The notes under the pieces were generated by a model. It was not told the DNA's origin, did no database searches, and saw only the letters and a list, made by a program, of their open reading frames with translations. From Bacteroides sp. (GTDB lineage Bacteria > Bacteroidota > Bacteroidia > Bacteroidales > SM23-62), in contig JAUUZM010000075.1 of NCBI GenBank assembly GCA_030589965.1, positions 1 to 10,513 on the forward strand: a stretch of 10,513 nucleotides of DNA, given 5' to 3'. Below, piece by piece: positions 1-8,496 of this stretch (its first letter is position 1; each line of letters begins with the position of its first letter). The position numbers and the translations under genes are program-made.

Positions 1-1
1 A

Positions 2-880
2 GAGGAGAAATGGAAGAAGTACAGGGATAAAGCAGAGGAACTGGGTATTGCTGAAACCGGATTTGAGATGGGAAAGTACCTTCCCATCAGACAGGTTCAG
101 GATAACCCTGTTTACGCCGGACTGGTGGAATCTATGGATGATGCCATAGGAAAGGTATTGGCCGCTCTGGATGAAATGGGACTTGGAGAAAACACGATAG
201 TCATCTTTACCTCGGATAACGGGGGTGTTGCTGCGGGGGATGCCTTTGCAACGAGTAATTTGCCTTTGAGGGCAGGGAAAGGATACCAATTTGAGGGAGG
301 AATTCGTGAGCCCTTCCTGATTAAGGTGCCATGGATGAATCAAAATGGAGAAGAGTGCTCAGTGCCTGTTACAGGAACCGATTTTTACCCGACCATTCTG
401 GAGCTTATCGGTGAAGAGTTGCGTCCTGAGGAACATATTGACGGGATCAGCATGGTCCCATGCCTGAATGGTCAGGACATACCTGAACGTCCGCTGATAT
501 GGCATTACCCGCATTACGGGAACCAGGGAGGTGAACCCTCATCGATCATTCGCAGGGGAGAATGGAAGCTGATCCATTACTATGAAGATGGCAGGAAGGA
601 ACTCTATAACCTGGAAAAGGATCCGGGAGAAATGTCAGATGTTTCCTCCCAGCAGCCCGACAGGGTTGAGCAACTTGGCATGGAATTATTCACATTTCTG
701 GATGAGGTAGGAGCAGGATTCCCTGAAAAGGACCAGGCCTACGATCCCCTGAAGGAAGCAGAATTCCTGGAAACGCTGGCAACGAAAAAGCTCTCATCCC
801 TGGAGAATCAGAGGATGCGCTTTCTTGCAGGAGATTTCGATCCCGGGAACAACTGGTGGGGAAGCCATGTGGAAGAATGA
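2..880 (+). CDS. Sulfatase (S1 type), C-terminal part; 5' end outside window
   Basis: The reading frame is open from base 2, so this is the 3' part of a longer gene (293 codons visible). The formylglycine Cys and first metal ligands would lie upstream of the window. The visible part has the hallmarks of the second half of an S1 sulfatase: the metal-binding Asp-Asn in TSDNGG (nt 209-226), the following RAGKG...EGGIREP segment with a conserved Lys, and the C-terminal DFYPTILEL, DGIS and WHYPHYGNQGG...WKLIHYYED...LYNL blocks. S1 sulfatases hydrolyse sulfate esters on sugars in the periplasm or at the cell surface. The PHYGNQGG block and the C-terminal tail remind me of subfamily S1_16 (4-sulfated Gal/GalNAc type), but this is a memory-based guess. 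The next gene is a foreign-looking ATPase; before it was inserted, this sulfatase probably led directly into the sulfatase at 2217. Confidence 0.93.
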   Translation, partial: EEKWKKYRDKAEELGIAETGFEMGKYLPIRQVQDNPVYAGLVESMDDAIGKVLAALDEMGLGENTIVIFTSDNGGVAAGDAFATSNLPLRAGKGYQFEGGIREPFLIKVPWMNQNGEECSVPVTGTDFYPTILELIGEELRPEEHIDGISMVPCLNGQDIPERPLIWHYPHYGNQGGEPSSIIRRGEWKLIHYYEDGRKELYNLEKDPGEMSDVSSQQPDRVEQLGMELFTFLDEVGAGFPEKDQAYDPLKEAEFLETLATKKLSSLENQRMRFLAGDFDPGNNWWGSHVEE

Positions 881-885
881 CACTG
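878..885. repeat. 8-bp direct repeat TGACACTG, left copy
   Basis: TGACACTG begins with the TGA stop of the first sulfatase. The identical 8-mer recurs at 2163-2170, where it begins with the TGA stop of the ATPase gene. The two copies bracket the ATPase gene exactly. They could be a target duplication or a recombination footprint, or a coincidence. Confidence 0.5.
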
Positions 886-946
886 AACTGATCTGATGTA
901 CAGAGAAGCCTATTTGATTCAGTGAACCATTTATAATAATCTCAAA

Positions 947-998
947 AAACATAATATATAAGGAATGCGAATCATAATAAACATAATATATAGGGAAT
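947..998 (+). repeat. Two direct 20-bp A/T-rich repeats
   Basis: Positions 947-966 and 979-998 are near-identical 20-mers of the form AAACATAATATATnnGGAAT, differing at one base. Their starts are 32 bp apart, close to three helical turns, so both would face the same side of the DNA. They lie directly upstream of the promoter-like region of the ATPase gene, which suggests paired binding sites for a regulator, possibly the ATPase itself. This function is an inference. Confidence 0.6.
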
Positions 999-1021
999 TA
1001 ATAAATTTATTATTACCTTTG
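999..1021 (+). promoter_or_regulatory. Candidate promoter and operator of the ATPase gene
   Basis: TAATAAATTTATTA at 999-1012 is a perfect 14-bp palindrome. Directly after it, TACCTTTG at 1014-1021 matches the Bacteroidota -7 box TAnnTTTG exactly. Transcription would start near 1028, only about 10 nt before the TTG start codon at 1038, giving an almost leaderless mRNA. I see no clear -33 TTTG at the usual distance; the tandem repeats occupy that region. Confidence 0.55.
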
Positions 1022-1037
1022 CTTAAAATATAAAGGT

Positions 1038-2165
1038 TTGATTACAAGGGTACAAAGGGCTGAAATCGAAGGAGCATTTTTTAGAGGTAAGGCGATTATT
1101 GTCAGTGGAGCTCGACAAGTTGGTAAAACAACATTGATGGAGCATATATTGCAAAAATACCAGGATAAACTATTGACTTTAGATGGAGATGATATTACTA
1201 TACAGAAACTACTAAATAGACCAAACACGCAACAAATCAGACAGATAATAGGGGACAAGAAAATTATATTTATTGATGAAGCACAAAGGATACCAGAAAT
1301 AGGTCTGACATCTAAAATAATTACTGATAAGTTTAAGGATGTGCAGTTAGTATTGAGTGGATCTTCATCATTTGATTTGTACAGTAAGGTAAATGAACCG
1401 CTAACAGGCAGGAAATGGTCTTTTAATCTTTGGCCTGTATCCTGGGATGAATGGGAAAAGCATGTGGGGTACGTAAAAGCAGAACAGGATGTTGAAAATC
1501 GAATGGTTTTCGGGTTCTACCCGGATGTTTTAAATCATGAAGAAAATCCTGAACATGTGTTAGCAGAGTTGGCAGACAGTTATTTGTATAAAGATATTTT
1601 AATGTACGAAGGATTGAAAAAACCAAGCGTTATTAAAAAATTACTTCAGGCATTAGCATTTCAGGTTGGGAGTGAAGTTTCATTACAAGATCTGGGACAG
1701 ATATTAGGCATCGATCCTAAAACGGTTAATGTATATATTGATATTTTGGAGAAAGCATTTATTGTTTTCAGACTTACACCCCTAAGCAGGAATTTGCGAA
1801 ATGAAATAAAGGCAAAGAATAAGGTATATTTTTATGATAATGGCATACGAAATGCCGTAATTGGTCAGCTCCAGCCATTAGCGATACGACAGGATATTGG
1901 AATTTTGTGGGAGAATTTTATGGTAAGCGAAAGAGTAAAGCAAATTAGTATAAATAAATCTCTGCGTAATTATTATTTTTGGAGGACAACTCAGCAGCAG
2001 GAGGTAGATTATATCGAAGAAGTCAATGGAGAATTCTTCGCTTATGAATTTAAATGGAACGAAAGGAAGAAAATTAAAATCCCCAAAACTTTTTCCAATA
2101 ATTTTAAGTCAGTTGACAAGGGTGTTAACAGAGGTAATTTTAGGGAATTTGTAAAATTTCAGTGA
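1038..2165 (+). CDS. AAA ATPase with DUF4143 / PD-(D/E)XK-like C-terminus
   Basis: This 375-residue protein has the normal full length for its family. Residues 24-31 (GARQVGKT) form the Walker A loop, 76-83 (IIFIDEAQ) Walker B, and 105-111 (LVLSGSS) a sensor-like strand. Residues ~215-242 resemble a winged helix. D324 and E337-x-K339 in the C-terminal part fit the degenerate PD-(D/E)XK nuclease-like fold described for DUF4143. The start is TTG: the frame has a stop at 1002-1004 and no ATG before the Walker A region, and a -7 box lies 17 nt upstream. These ATPases are widespread, patchily distributed solitary genes of unknown biological role, sometimes suspected of being mobile or linked to defence. 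The gene is A/T-rich and has no visible partner, and it splits a sulfatase cluster. Its stop codon lies inside the right copy of TGACACTG. Confidence 0.9.
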   Translation: MITRVQRAEIEGAFFRGKAIIVSGARQVGKTTLMEHILQKYQDKLLTLDGDDITIQKLLNRPNTQQIRQIIGDKKIIFIDEAQRIPEIGLTSKIITDKFKDVQLVLSGSSSFDLYSKVNEPLTGRKWSFNLWPVSWDEWEKHVGYVKAEQDVENRMVFGFYPDVLNHEENPEHVLAELADSYLYKDILMYEGLKKPSVIKKLLQALAFQVGSEVSLQDLGQILGIDPKTVNVYIDILEKAFIVFRLTPLSRNLRNEIKAKNKVYFYDNGIRNAVIGQLQPLAIRQDIGILWENFMVSERVKQISINKSLRNYYFWRTTQQQEVDYIEEVNGEFFAYEFKWNERKKIKIPKTFSNNFKSVDKGVNRGNFREFVKFQ

Positions 2166-2170
2166 CACTG
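2163..2170. repeat. 8-bp direct repeat TGACACTG, right copy
   Basis: This is the second copy of the 8-mer found at 878-885. It supplies the TGA stop of the ATPase gene, so if the repeat belongs to the old target site, the ATPase ends in host-derived sequence. Confidence 0.5.
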
Positions 2171-2216
2171 CCAGTCAAAAGATCGAATAACTTGTTTATT
2201 AAAAAAAACATAAAAA

Positions 2217-3710
2217 ATGAAACCGCTAAAATTATTAACCGCCCTTGCTCTCGCTATTATTTCCCTGGCATCCTGCAGCCAGAAGAATGAAACTCCCCCG
2301 AATATCCTATTCATTTTTAGTGACGATCATTGTGAACAGGCCATTTCCGCCTATGGTTCACAGATCATCAACACACCTAACCTTGACCGGATCGCTTCAG
2401 AAGGCATGCGATTCAACCGCTGTTATGTGACCAATTCCATATGTGGTCCCAGCCGGGCAGTAATACAAACCGGCCTGTATTCCCATATTAATGGTTTCAA
2501 AACAAACAGGGATACTTTTGACGGGGACCAGCAGACCTTTCCAAAACTTCTGCAGGCTTCAGGTTACCAAACTGCCATCGTGGGTAAATGGCATCTGAAA
2601 TCCATACCACAGGGTTTTGATTATTTTGAAGTGCTTATCGGACAGGGACCTTATAACGATCCACCCATGCGTACACAGGATGCAGAAGGCAATGTGGTTA
2701 AGGTTAATAATTCGGGGTATACAACTGACCTGATCACGGATAAAACGTTAGATTGGCTCAAGAACCGGAGGGATAAGGAAAAACCATTTATGCTCATGAG
2801 CCAGCATAAGGCACCTCACCGGAATTGGGTCCCACACCCGAAATACCAGAACTGGATGGATGATGTGGAAATCCCCGAACCCGAAACATTTTGGGATGAT
2901 TATTCCGGTAGGACTCCTCCTGCTTCGAGGCAGAAAATGGAGGTAGGTAGACATATGAGGGAGAAGGATTTGAAACTGGATATGGAGGGTAATTATGCGG
3001 AAAAAAACCGGGAGTTCAGGGAAGCACAGCCGGGAATGACAGATGAGGAGATCGTGAAATGGAATTACCAGCGCTATGTCAAAGATTATCTGCGCTGTGT
3101 AAGATCTGTTGATGACGGGATCGGAAAGATCCTTGACTACCTGGATGAATCCGGATTGGCAGAAAATACAATTGTCATCTATGCTTCTGACCAGGGTTGG
3201 TACCTGGGGGAACATGGATGGTTTGATAAACGATGGATGTATGAGGAATCCCTCAAAACACCCCTGCTGGTCCGCTGGCCGGGTAAGGTTTCACCCGGGA
3301 CGGTAAATGAGGACATTGTATCCAATATTGATTTTGCCGAGACCTTTCTTGATCTTGCAGGGGTAGAAATACCAAAAAACATGCAGGGTAGAAGCCTGGT
3401 GCCTGTTTTTAAGGGTAATACACCGGGGGACTGGAGATCATCCTTCTACTATCAATATTATGAGTTTCCGGGTGCCCACGCTGTTGCCAGGCATTATGGT
3501 GTGACCAATGGAAAATACAAACTGATCCATTTTTACGGTCCAAGTCATATTGAAGGAGAAGAATATGATGACTGGGAGTTGTTTGACCTTGAAAAAGATC
3601 CCAATGAATTAAATTCTGTTTACGGTGAGGAATCCTATGCGATTGTGCAGAAAGAGTTGTTGGCAGAGCTTCAAAGGCATCGTGAAGATTTGATGGTGAC
3701 AGAAGATTGA
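2217..3710 (+). CDS. Lipoprotein sulfatase, GlcNAc-6-sulfatase-like (S1_11-like)
   Basis: This is a complete 497-residue S1 sulfatase. Residues 1-19 are a signal peptide ending in lipobox LASC, with C20 the predicted lipidated Cys, so the enzyme should be membrane-anchored. Metal ligands are D35-D36 (SDDH) and D325-Q326. C76-G-P-S-R80 is the formylglycine motif; C76 must be matured by FGE or an anaerobic sulfatase-maturating enzyme. K124 and H126 (GKWHLK), H197 and H201 (QHKAPH) and K347 (ESLKTP) complete the usual active-site set. The order [36 protein letters not shown] and [22 protein letters not shown] is that of proteins annotated as mucin-desulfating or N-acetylglucosamine-6-sulfatases, which I place in S1_11 from memory. 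The Gln in place of the usual Asn after the metal Asp is, as I recall, normal there. It is probably cotranscribed with the sulfatase 47 bp downstream. The ATG start is preceded by A-rich sequence without a Shine-Dalgarno. Confidence 0.93.
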   Translation: MKPLKLLTALALAIISLASCSQKNETPPNILFIFSDDHCEQAISAYGSQIINTPNLDRIASEGMRFNRCYVTNSICGPSRAVIQTGLYSHINGFKTNRDTFDGDQQTFPKLLQASGYQTAIVGKWHLKSIPQGFDYFEVLIGQGPYNDPPMRTQDAEGNVVKVNNSGYTTDLITDKTLDWLKNRRDKEKPFMLMSQHKAPHRNWVPHPKYQNWMDDVEIPEPETFWDDYSGRTPPASRQKMEVGRHMREKDLKLDMEGNYAEKNREFREAQPGMTDEEIVKWNYQRYVKDYLRCVRSVDDGIGKILDYLDESGLAENTIVIYASDQGWYLGEHGWFDKRWMYEESLKTPLLVRWPGKVSPGTVNEDIVSNIDFAETFLDLAGVEIPKNMQGRSLVPVFKGNTPGDWRSSFYYQYYEFPGAHAVARHYGVTNGKYKLIHFYGPSHIEGEEYDDWELFDLEKDPNELNSVYGEESYAIVQKELLAELQRHREDLMVTED

Positions 3711-3757
3711 AACGAGAAATTTATCCGCATGTCCTGAAATAATAAATCGACCGCTTA

Positions 3758-5314
3758 ATGAAACTTAGCATAAAGAAATCATCCAGGGTATTTTTGGTGG
3801 TTTTAATCGTTCCATTTATCCTGACTGCCTGTACCGGTAGTCCCAAAACAAATAAGGATGCAAAACCTAATATCATCATATTGTATGCCGATGATATGGG
3901 TTATGGGGACCTGGCTATCCAAAATCCCGAAAGCAAGATACCCACCCCCAATCTTGACCAGTTGGCCCAGGAGGGAATGAGATTCAGCGATGGACATAGT
4001 TCATCCGGCATTTGTACCCCCAGCCGCTATGCCATGTTAACCGGGAGGTACCATTGGAGGGATTTCCATGGAATAGTGGGTGCTATGGGAAAGCCGGTTT
4101 TCAGGGAGAACCAGGTAACTCTTCCCGGAATGCTCAGGGAAAATGGGTATTACACGGCATGTATTGGGAAATGGCACCTGGGATGGGACTGGGAAGCGAT
4201 CCGGAAAAAGGATTTCACGGATCAGGATTCTCTTCAGCAGCCAAGGCGGACAGTGAAATTTTGGCCCTCAGAGGCGTATGACTGGACACTTCCAATTCCG
4301 GGAGGCCCCCTTGACCGAGGATTCGATTATTATTTTGGTGACGGTACCATAAATTTCCCACCCTATGTCTGGGTCGAAAATAACAGGGTAGTCGATATAC
4401 CTACTGCCTCCATGAGGACTCCGGAAGGTATGGCCCTGGAAGGAAACTGGGAGGCCAGGCCGGGACCTGCGATGGAGGACTGGAATTTCTTTAAGGTTTT
4501 ACCCACCCTGACTGAAAAGGCAGTTGAATTTGTTAAGAAGCAAGAAAATTCTGACAAACCATTTTTCCTTTATATGGCATTTCCTTCACCTCATGCACCT
4601 ATCATACCTAACGAAGAATTTCTAGGCAAAAGCCAGGCAGGGGCTTATGGTGATTTTGTTTACCAGACTGACTGGTGCGCAGGTGAAATCCTCAAAGCAT
4701 TGGATGAAATTGGAGAAACAAACAATACTATTGTTGTGTTTACTGCTGATAACGGACCTGAGAGATATGCCTATGACAGGATTCAAAACTTTGAGCATCA
4801 TAGCTCAGCCCCTTTCAGGGGATTAAAACGTGATATTTATGAGGGCGGTCACCATGTACCCTTCCTGGTTCGCTGGCCGGGAAAGATAAAGGAAGGAGCA
4901 GTATCCGGGGAAGTAATCAGCCAGGTTGACCTTTTGCATACTCTTACCGTTTTAGCCGGTTCAATTTTACCGGATTCCCTGGCCCATGACAGCCATGATT
5001 TCTCAGGAGTCTGGCTGGGAGACCCGAATGCACAAGGAATTCGCAAGGCGACCGTACAGAATACCAAAAAGGGTAGGTATGCAATTCGTTCCGGGGACTG
5101 GCTCTACATCAATCATGAAAGCGGATACCATTCAAAGGCGCCTGAATGGACAGATGAATATTTTGGCTACGAACCCCTATCCGATACCGTGCAACTCTTC
5201 AACCTGAGAGAAGATATATCCCAAAAAGAAAACCTGGCCGGGAAATTTCCTGAGAAGGTCAGTGAGATGCAGTCCATCCTGAATGATATACGGAGCCAGG
5301 AAACATTCAAATAA
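3758..5314 (+). CDS. Lipoprotein sulfatase (S1, arylsulfatase A-like)
   Basis: This is a complete 518-residue S1 sulfatase. The signal peptide ends in lipobox LTAC, with C25 predicted to be lipidated. D45-D46 (YADDMGYGD) are metal ligands. C86-T-P-S-R90 is the formylglycine motif within [23 protein letters not shown]138 and H140 (GKWHLG), H279 (SPHAP), D331-N332 (TADNGP) and K357 ([14 protein letters not shown]) complete the catalytic set. It therefore looks active and should hydrolyse a sugar sulfate ester at the cell envelope. The sequence around the formylglycine Cys resembles galactose- or GalNAc-6-sulfatases (S1_15), but I hold that subfamily only weakly. It differs clearly from the two upstream sulfatases, so the three probably target different sulfate positions or residues. 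It follows the previous gene by 47 bp without an obvious promoter. Confidence 0.93.
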   Translation: MKLSIKKSSRVFLVVLIVPFILTACTGSPKTNKDAKPNIIILYADDMGYGDLAIQNPESKIPTPNLDQLAQEGMRFSDGHSSSGICTPSRYAMLTGRYHWRDFHGIVGAMGKPVFRENQVTLPGMLRENGYYTACIGKWHLGWDWEAIRKKDFTDQDSLQQPRRTVKFWPSEAYDWTLPIPGGPLDRGFDYYFGDGTINFPPYVWVENNRVVDIPTASMRTPEGMALEGNWEARPGPAMEDWNFFKVLPTLTEKAVEFVKKQENSDKPFFLYMAFPSPHAPIIPNEEFLGKSQAGAYGDFVYQTDWCAGEILKALDEIGETNNTIVVFTADNGPERYAYDRIQNFEHHSSAPFRGLKRDIYEGGHHVPFLVRWPGKIKEGAVSGEVISQVDLLHTLTVLAGSILPDSLAHDSHDFSGVWLGDPNAQGIRKATVQNTKKGRYAIRSGDWLYINHESGYHSKAPEWTDEYFGYEPLSDTVQLFNLREDISQKENLAGKFPEKVSEMQSILNDIRSQETFK

Positions 5315-5654
5315 TAATAGTCTTTCTCGACTTAATGACAACCTTTAAGGAACACAGCCATTAGCTAAATAGGTTGCCTGCTTCATATAAGGGAAGAAAT
5401 CTGATTTTATGATTCTGTAATTCACTGCACTTATTTTTCTTTTCAATTATTTGAAATCATTGGATTATAGTGTATATAATATACGATTGTTTTAAAAAAA
5501 CAAGGTAAATTGTAAAGATTGCATTTAAAATATCAAGGATGTGTTTTGTTCTGTATGTATCTGTTTTAACGGCTATTTCAATCAATCTGGTCTGCCATTT
5601 ATCTTGCAATTTGGAATAGTTTTTCCAAAATATGCTTAAAATAATAATCAAAAA
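5315..5654. other. A/T-rich spacer between convergent genes, no gene seen
   Basis: These 340 bp separate the last sulfatase from the convergent AraC-family gene. I see no convincing coding region: the longest minus-strand frame (5457-5651) starts at TTG and has no recognisable family. No G/C-rich hairpin followed by a T run is present. Two A/T-only structures stand out. One is GTATATAATATAC at 5472-5484, a palindrome around one base. The other is TTGTTTT-AAA-AAAACAA at 5487-5503, 7-bp arms around 3 nt. Either could be a weak bidirectional termination signal or chance in A/T-rich DNA. Confidence 0.6.
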
Positions 5655-6566
5655 TTAATCCTTGCCTAGCTGGAATTTCCGGCGATAGAGAGCGGGACTC
5701 ACATCCGTCAGCTCAGTAAAAACCTTGGTAAAATAATAACGGTCTGAAAAACCGCATTGATCGGCAATGCTGCTGATCGTTAAGTTGGTATGATGCAGTA
5801 GCCTGCAGGCATTCTCGATACGTGCTTTGCGGATAAAGGTCTGGGGGGTAAGGCCCGACTGTTGTTTAAACAAGCGGGCAAATGAATTAGGCGCCATATG
5901 TACCATGCCGGCCAGTTTTTCATTATCCATATTCTCATTCAAATGTCTCTGGATATAATTCATTACCTCCAGGGTACCGGAACCAACAGGAGATTCTCCC
6001 CAGGCATCTCCTGGAACAAGTCCAACTAGTGAAGAGATAAGATTGTATATTTCCAGGGAAGCCCCGAATTCAAAATTCCTTACACCCTCTTTCAACAAAC
6101 CGGTAATCCGATCTATGGAATCCAGCAGATCCCTTTCCGCCATGAAATGATAAATAGCCGGCTTAATATTATCAAAGGAATAACCCAGGTTGAAGTGAAT
6201 AAAAAGATGAGGAATATGTCCCATTTGCAGGGCTTCTTCTTCCTTTTTTGTAGTGTTAATCCATCCTCCTTCCAGGCAGTATTCAGCCTGGTCCTCTGAC
6301 TGATCCCCGGAAATATCAGTCGAAAAAGGGGTATGCGGAGGAATGAGTATGATACGGTCGGGATCCAGAGATATATTTTGTTCAAAATAGACGGATGCCC
6401 CGGCTGTCTTATTCCAGTACAGCCGCCAGTAAGGGTAGGATAAGCGCTGATGTCTCCATCGCCTTAACCACCAGTACCTGCAGCAATGTACATTTAATTC
6501 CATTCTTTCAAATGATTGCTGTATGCTTGACGGATCGCCTGATTCCGGGTTCTCCCTAAACTTCAT
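5655..6566 (-). CDS. AraC-family transcriptional regulator
   Basis: From the ATG at 6566 the protein has 303 residues. Residues ~45-85 (YPYWRLYWN...ISLDPDRIILIPPHTPF) fit the cupin-like sensing domain of AraC proteins. The C-terminal ~100 residues hold the two helix-turn-helix motifs: 215-238 (EKLAGMVHMAPNSFARLFKQQSGL) and 263-286 (TISSIADQCGFSDRYYFTKVFTEL), followed by SPALYRRKF. It is a one-component sugar-responsive regulator by family, not a hybrid two-component protein. The frame extends to a TTG at 6596, but a -7 box (TAAATTTG, minus strand) overlaps that codon, so I prefer the ATG at 6566; the ATG at 6503 is a second option. It is divergent from fucI with a 145-bp shared spacer, which makes control of fucI, and perhaps of the sulfatases, its likeliest job. 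Confidence 0.93.
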   Translation of the reverse strand: MKFRENPESGDPSSIQQSFERMELNVHCCRYWWLRRWRHQRLSYPYWRLYWNKTAGASVYFEQNISLDPDRIILIPPHTPFSTDISGDQSEDQAEYCLEGGWINTTKKEEEALQMGHIPHLFIHFNLGYSFDNIKPAIYHFMAERDLLDSIDRITGLLKEGVRNFEFGASLEIYNLISSLVGLVPGDAWGESPVGSGTLEVMNYIQRHLNENMDNEKLAGMVHMAPNSFARLFKQQSGLTPQTFIRKARIENACRLLHHTNLTISSIADQCGFSDRYYFTKVFTELTDVSPALYRRKFQLGKD

Positions 6567-6593
6567 GACAGATGATGATGTTTGAATATTGCA

Positions 6594-6601
6594 CAAATTT
6601 A
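6594..6601 (-). promoter_or_regulatory. Candidate -7 promoter box of the AraC-family gene
   Basis: Read on the minus strand this is TAAATTTG, an exact match to the Bacteroidota box TAnnTTTG. It predicts a transcript start near 6588 and a leader of about 20 nt to the ATG at 6566, which argues against the TTG start at 6596. No -33 element lies at the standard spacing. I found no exact box for fucI in the same spacer; CATTTTTG at 6613-6620 has one mismatch. Confidence 0.45.
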
Positions 6602-6711
6602 ATGCTTTCCTTCATTTTTGTTGATCCCAAACAGAAGTATTTTTATATCATTCATAAGAGTACCAAATCAACGATAAAATCAACAATAATTACAATAATA
6701 ACTTCAATAAA

Positions 6712-8496
6712 ATGAACTCAAAAACAAACAGACTTTCAGGAGAACTGCCCAAGATAGGAATACGTCCAACCATTGACGGTAGGCGAAACGGGGTAAGGGA
6801 ATCCCTGGAGGATCAAACCATGAATATGGCCAAATCCGCGGCTGAGTTTCTGGAAACAAACCTCAGGCATGCGGATGGGAGTGAGGTCGAATGTATTATT
6901 GCAGATACCTGCATTGGCGGAGTAGCTGAAGCAGCTGAGTGTGCAGAAAAATTCAGAAGGGAGGGAGTAGGAGTATCCCTTACAGTAACTCCTTGCTGGT
7001 GTTACGGATCTGAAACCATCGATATGGATCCCCATCTTCCGAAGGCGATCTGGGGATTTAACGGTACCGAACGTCCGGGTGCAGTCTACCTCGCAGCCGC
7101 ACTGGCCGGACATAACCAGAAGGGTTTACCTGCATTTTCAATATACGGAAGAGATGTACAGGACAGTGATGATAACAGCATACCTGATGATGTAAGGGAA
7201 AAACTGCTGAGGTTTGGGAGAGCCGGACTGGCAGTGGCAACCATGAAAGGAAAATCTTACCTGTCTATGGGAGCTGTTTCCATGGGAATTGCGGGTTCCA
7301 TTGTCGATACAAATTTCTTTGAGGAGTATCTCGGTCTGAGATGTGAATTCATTGATATGACGGAGTTCACACGCAGGGTTAATGAAGATATCTTTGATCC
7401 GGAAGAGTTTAAAAAAGCCCTGTCCTGGGTTAAGAAAAATTGCCCGGAGGGGAAGGATTATAATCCACAGGGCCAGCAGAAAACCCGGGAAGAAAAAGAT
7501 CAGGATTGGGAATTTGTTGTAAAAATGGCCCTGATTGCAAGGGATCTTATGATTGGTAATGAGAAGCTTGCAGATATCGGTTTTGGAGAAGAGGCTTTGG
7601 GACATAACGCCATTGTTGGTGGATTTCAGGGTCAGAGGCAATGGACCGATCATTTTCCTAATGGTGATTTTATGGAAGCCATACTTTGCTCATCCTTTGA
7701 TTGGAATGGTATTCGCCAACCCTTTATGCTGGCAACTGAAAATGACAGTCTGAACGGTGTGGCTATGCTTTTCGGACATTTACTTACCGGTTCAGCCCAG
7801 GTATTTTCAGATGTCAGGACCTACTGGAGTTCTGATGCTGTCAAGCGGGTTACGGGACATACCCTTACGGGGGAAGCAGCCAATGGTTTTATTCATCTTA
7901 TTAATTCCGGTCCATCTGCCCTTGATGGCTCCGGGCAGCAGAGCATTGACGGTAAACCTGCCATGAAATCCTGGTGGGAAATCAACCCCAAGGAAGTGGA
8001 TCTGTGTCTTGAAAATACCAGCTGGGGACCAGCAATAACAGAATATTTCAGGGGCGGTGGATTTTCATCGACTTATAAGACGGTAGGACAAATGCCCATA
8101 ACCCTCAGCAGGATAAACATTGTCAAGGGAATAGGTCCCGTTTTACAGATCGCAGAAGGTCAAACGGTGGAATTACCGGATGATGTACACTCCATTCTGG
8201 ATGAAAGGACAAACCCGACCTGGCCAACTACCTGGTTCGTTCCCAGGCTGACAGGAGAAGGTGCATTCAGGGATGTTTATTCCGTAATGGCCAACTGGGG
8301 AGCCAATCATGGTGCATTCTCCTATGGACATGTAGGTGCAGACCTGATCACACTTGCTTCCATGCTGAGGATTCCTGTTTGTATGCATAATGTCCCGGGA
8401 GAAAATGTATACAGGCCATCTGCCTGGGCAGCCTTTGGAATGGATGAAGAGGGTTCCGATTACCGGGCATGCGATAGCTACGGTCCCTTATACTAA
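6712..8496 (+). CDS. fucI: L-fucose isomerase
   Basis: FucI interconverts L-fucose and L-fuculose in the cytoplasm (Mn-dependent ketol isomerase, EC 5.3.1.25), the first step of L-fucose breakdown. The 594-residue product matches the E. coli enzyme (591 residues) closely from end to end: [21 protein letters not shown] (13-33), [15 protein letters not shown] (93-107), [19 protein letters not shown] (114-132), [20 protein letters not shown] (180-199), [13 protein letters not shown] (341-353), FSDVRTYW (365-372), NWGANHG (528-534) and the ending YGPLY. E343, D367 and H533 correspond to the metal ligands known from E. coli (E337, D361, H528). The start is an ATG after an A/T-rich leader without Shine-Dalgarno. 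It is divergent from the AraC regulator. The usual kinase and aldolase do not follow: an unrelated minus-strand gene remnant overlaps its last codons. Related enzymes can also isomerise D-arabinose. Confidence 0.97.
   Translation: MNSKTNRLSGELPKIGIRPTIDGRRNGVRESLEDQTMNMAKSAAEFLETNLRHADGSEVECIIADTCIGGVAEAAECAEKFRREGVGVSLTVTPCWCYGSETIDMDPHLPKAIWGFNGTERPGAVYLAAALAGHNQKGLPAFSIYGRDVQDSDDNSIPDDVREKLLRFGRAGLAVATMKGKSYLSMGAVSMGIAGSIVDTNFFEEYLGLRCEFIDMTEFTRRVNEDIFDPEEFKKALSWVKKNCPEGKDYNPQGQQKTREEKDQDWEFVVKMALIARDLMIGNEKLADIGFGEEALGHNAIVGGFQGQRQWTDHFPNGDFMEAILCSSFDWNGIRQPFMLATENDSLNGVAMLFGHLLTGSAQVFSDVRTYWSSDAVKRVTGHTLTGEAANGFIHLINSGPSALDGSGQQSIDGKPAMKSWWEINPKEVDLCLENTSWGPAITEYFRGGGFSSTYKTVGQMPITLSRINIVKGIGPVLQIAEGQTVELPDDVHSILDERTNPTWPTTWFVPRLTGEGAFRDVYSVMANWGANHGAFSYGHVGADLITLASMLRIPVCMHNVPGENVYRPSAWAAFGMDEEGSDYRACDSYGPLY

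Larger units (their letters stand above)
886..2170. other. Putative inserted segment carrying the DUF4143 ATPase
   Basis: This is everything between the end of the left TGACACTG and the end of the right TGACACTG (1285 bp). It is visibly richer in A/T than the sulfatase genes on both sides, carries its own promoter-like region, and holds a gene unrelated to glycan breakdown. Removing it would leave a 52-bp gap between the first and second sulfatases, close to the 47-bp gap between the second and third. I see no transposase and no terminal inverted repeats, so the mechanism is unknown and the insertion itself is an inference. Confidence 0.4.

Noticed and set aside
881..924. Inverted repeat CACTGAA / TTCAGTG after the first sulfatase as a terminator
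   Set aside because: Only 7-bp arms with a 30-nt loop and no T run; too weak to call.
3189..3197. Asp-Gln in place of Asp-Asn at the second metal site of the sulfatase at 2217, as a sign of inactivity
   Set aside because: As I recall, DQG followed by [10 protein letters not shown] is normal for GlcNAc-6-sulfatase-like proteins, and all other active-site residues are present.
2748..3215. 155-codon minus-strand frame inside the second sulfatase
   Set aside because: It overlaps conserved sulfatase coding sequence and shows no recognisable protein features.
5339..5376. Inverted repeat CAACCT / AGGTTG after the third sulfatase as a terminator
   Set aside because: Six-base arms with a 26-nt loop and no T run; expected by chance.
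5457..5651. 64-codon minus-strand frame in the spacer
   Set aside because: It starts at TTG in A/T-rich DNA, has no ribosome-binding site and resembles no family.
7138..7653. 171-codon minus-strand frame inside fucI
   Set aside because: It lies wholly within the well-supported fucI frame and its translation shows no recognisable domain; it is a shadow of the codon pattern.
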